Assembly (NCBI RefSeq): GCF_023072615.1
Contig: NZ_JAKNRW010000005.1
Location: forward strand, 186,001-250,000
Direction of reading: 5' to 3'
Origin: Pseudomonas violetae
GTDB lineage: Bacteria > Pseudomonadota > Gammaproteobacteria > Pseudomonadales > Pseudomonadaceae
Length of the DNA: 64,000 nt
The notes below the pieces were generated by a model. It did not search any database, was not told the origin of the DNA, and saw nothing but the letters and a program-made list of their open reading frames with translations. A program made the position numbers and the translations under genes. Below, piece by piece: positions 63,387 to 64,000 of this stretch. Numbering within the stretch: position 1 is the first letter of the stretch; every line of letters starts with the position of its first letter.

Positions 63387-64000
63387 ATGAGTGTGATCAT
63401 CGCCTTGGCAGCCCTGGCGCTGCTAATGCTGGCCGCCTATCGCGGCTACAGCGTCATCCTCTTTGCCCCTATCGCCGCCCTCGGTGCCGTCCTGCTCACC
63501 GACCCTTCCGCCGTTGCACCTGCCTTCACCGGCGTGTTCATGGAAAAAATGGTGGGTTTCATCAAACTGTACTTCCCGGTATTCCTGCTCGGCGCAGTAT
63601 TCGGCAAGCTGATCGAGCTGTCCGGCTTCTCGCGCTCGATCGTCGCAGCAGCGATCCGCCTACTGGGCACCCGCCAGGCGATGCTGGTGATCGTTCTGGT
63701 GTGTGCGCTGCTGACCTATGGCGGCGTGTCGCTGTTTGTCGTGGTGTTCGCGGTCTACCCGTTCGCCGCCGAAATGTTCCGCCAGAGCAACATCCCCAAG
63801 CGCCTGATCCCGGCGACCATCGCCCTCGGCGCCTTTTCGTTCACCATGGACGCCCTGCCCGGCACCCCACAGATCCAGAACATCATCCCCAGCACCTTCT
63901 TTAATACCACCGCATGGGCGGCGCCGTGGCTGGGAGTGATCGGTGCTATTTTCGTGTTTTGCGCCGGCATGCTGTTTCTGCAGCGCCAGCGCAACAGGGC
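63387..64000 (+). CDS. GntP-family permease, N-terminal part (cut by window edge)
   Basis: The first 204 codons are present without a stop. Several hydrophobic segments (VIIALAALALLMLAAYRGYS, YFPVFLLGAVFGKLIELSGF, LTYGGVSLFVVVFAVYPFA) match the gluconate/hydroxy-acid:H+ symporter family. CAGGAGA lies 7 bases before the ATG at 63387. With the HbcR-like activator upstream, a 3-hydroxybutyrate or related hydroxy acid is the probable substrate. The downstream partner (expected bdhA) is outside the window. Confidence 0.85.
   Translation, partial: MSVIIALAALALLMLAAYRGYSVILFAPIAALGAVLLTDPSAVAPAFTGVFMEKMVGFIKLYFPVFLLGAVFGKLIELSGFSRSIVAAAIRLLGTRQAMLVIVLVCALLTYGGVSLFVVVFAVYPFAAEMFRQSNIPKRLIPATIALGAFSFTMDALPGTPQIQNIIPSTFFNTTAWAAPWLGVIGAIFVFCAGMLFLQRQRNR

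Noticed and set aside
63308..63904. 198-codon plus-strand frame near the right edge
   Set aside because: It is out of frame with the GntP permease, whose hydrophobic segments and ribosome-binding site are clear; the permease frame simply has no stop before the edge.

Overview
The window reads as chromosomal DNA of a Pseudomonas of the P. fluorescens group. Supporting signs are high-GC codon use, MexMN-type efflux, the ptxS-kguEKTD operon, MvaT-family H-NS, gacA-uvrC-pgsA followed by Gly and Cys tRNAs, 4-hydroxyphenylpyruvate dioxygenase, and many short REP palindromes of the GTAGGAGCGAGC/GTGGGAGCGAGC type paired as REPINs. Assignments come from reading the translated sequence and remembered families; no database search was possible.

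Layout. 1-5304: two-component regulator (its kinase runs off the left edge) divergent from a MexMN-like RND efflux operon. 5465-8351: DUF1345 membrane protein and a large fibronectin type III protein. 8589-13883: complete 2-ketogluconate operon (ptxS, kguE, kguK, kguT, kguD) with two PtxS operators. 13965-16584: AruH-like aminotransferase and two LuxR-type HTH genes. 16645-19135: low-GC accessory patch with a beta-repeat protein and what looks like the orphaned toxic tip of an Rhs/TccC protein. 19418-24053: rarD, hppD, a CSS-EAL phosphodiesterase and an MvaT-family silencer. 24164-27689: DUF4946 protein, gloA, ahpF, ahpC. 27828-30056: divergent tyrosine recombinase and coiled-coil DNA-binding protein resembling Tn4651 TnpS/TnpT. 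30053-37817: gor, galU, several small proteins, alkB, ada, nitronate monooxygenase-like enzyme. 37937-40468: modABC with a ModE site. 40543-44016: topoisomerase IB, ABC-F ATPase, two small genes. 44055-49562: possible small RNA, tRNA-Leu, relics of a MarR regulator and a haloalkane dehalogenase, DUF1289 gene, dmeRF metal efflux, acyltransferase, tRNA-Cys, tRNA-Gly. 49626-52685: pgsA, uvrC, gacA. 52899-54445: DAHP synthase behind two aromatic-rich leader peptides. 54609-61542: cytosolic-looking lipase, ppiC, yejABEF. 61690-64000: sigma-54 activator resembling HbcR and a GntP permease cut by the right edge.

Functional threads. Stress defence (ahpCF, gor, gloA, alkB, ada), sugar-acid use (kgu), aromatic amino acid supply and breakdown (DAHP synthase, hppD), metal supply and efflux (modABC, dmeRF) and global regulation (gacA, mvaT family, c-di-GMP) are interleaved on a conserved core. 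Accessory material is concentrated at 6.1-8.4, 16.6-19.1, 27.8-30.1 and 44.5-49.3 kb.

The most noteworthy signals are the tandem aromatic-rich leaders before DAHP synthase, the TnpS/TnpT-like pair with its structured intergenic region, the tRNA cluster apparently split by a decaying island, the Ada protein lacking three of four zinc cysteines, and the orphan toxin tip.
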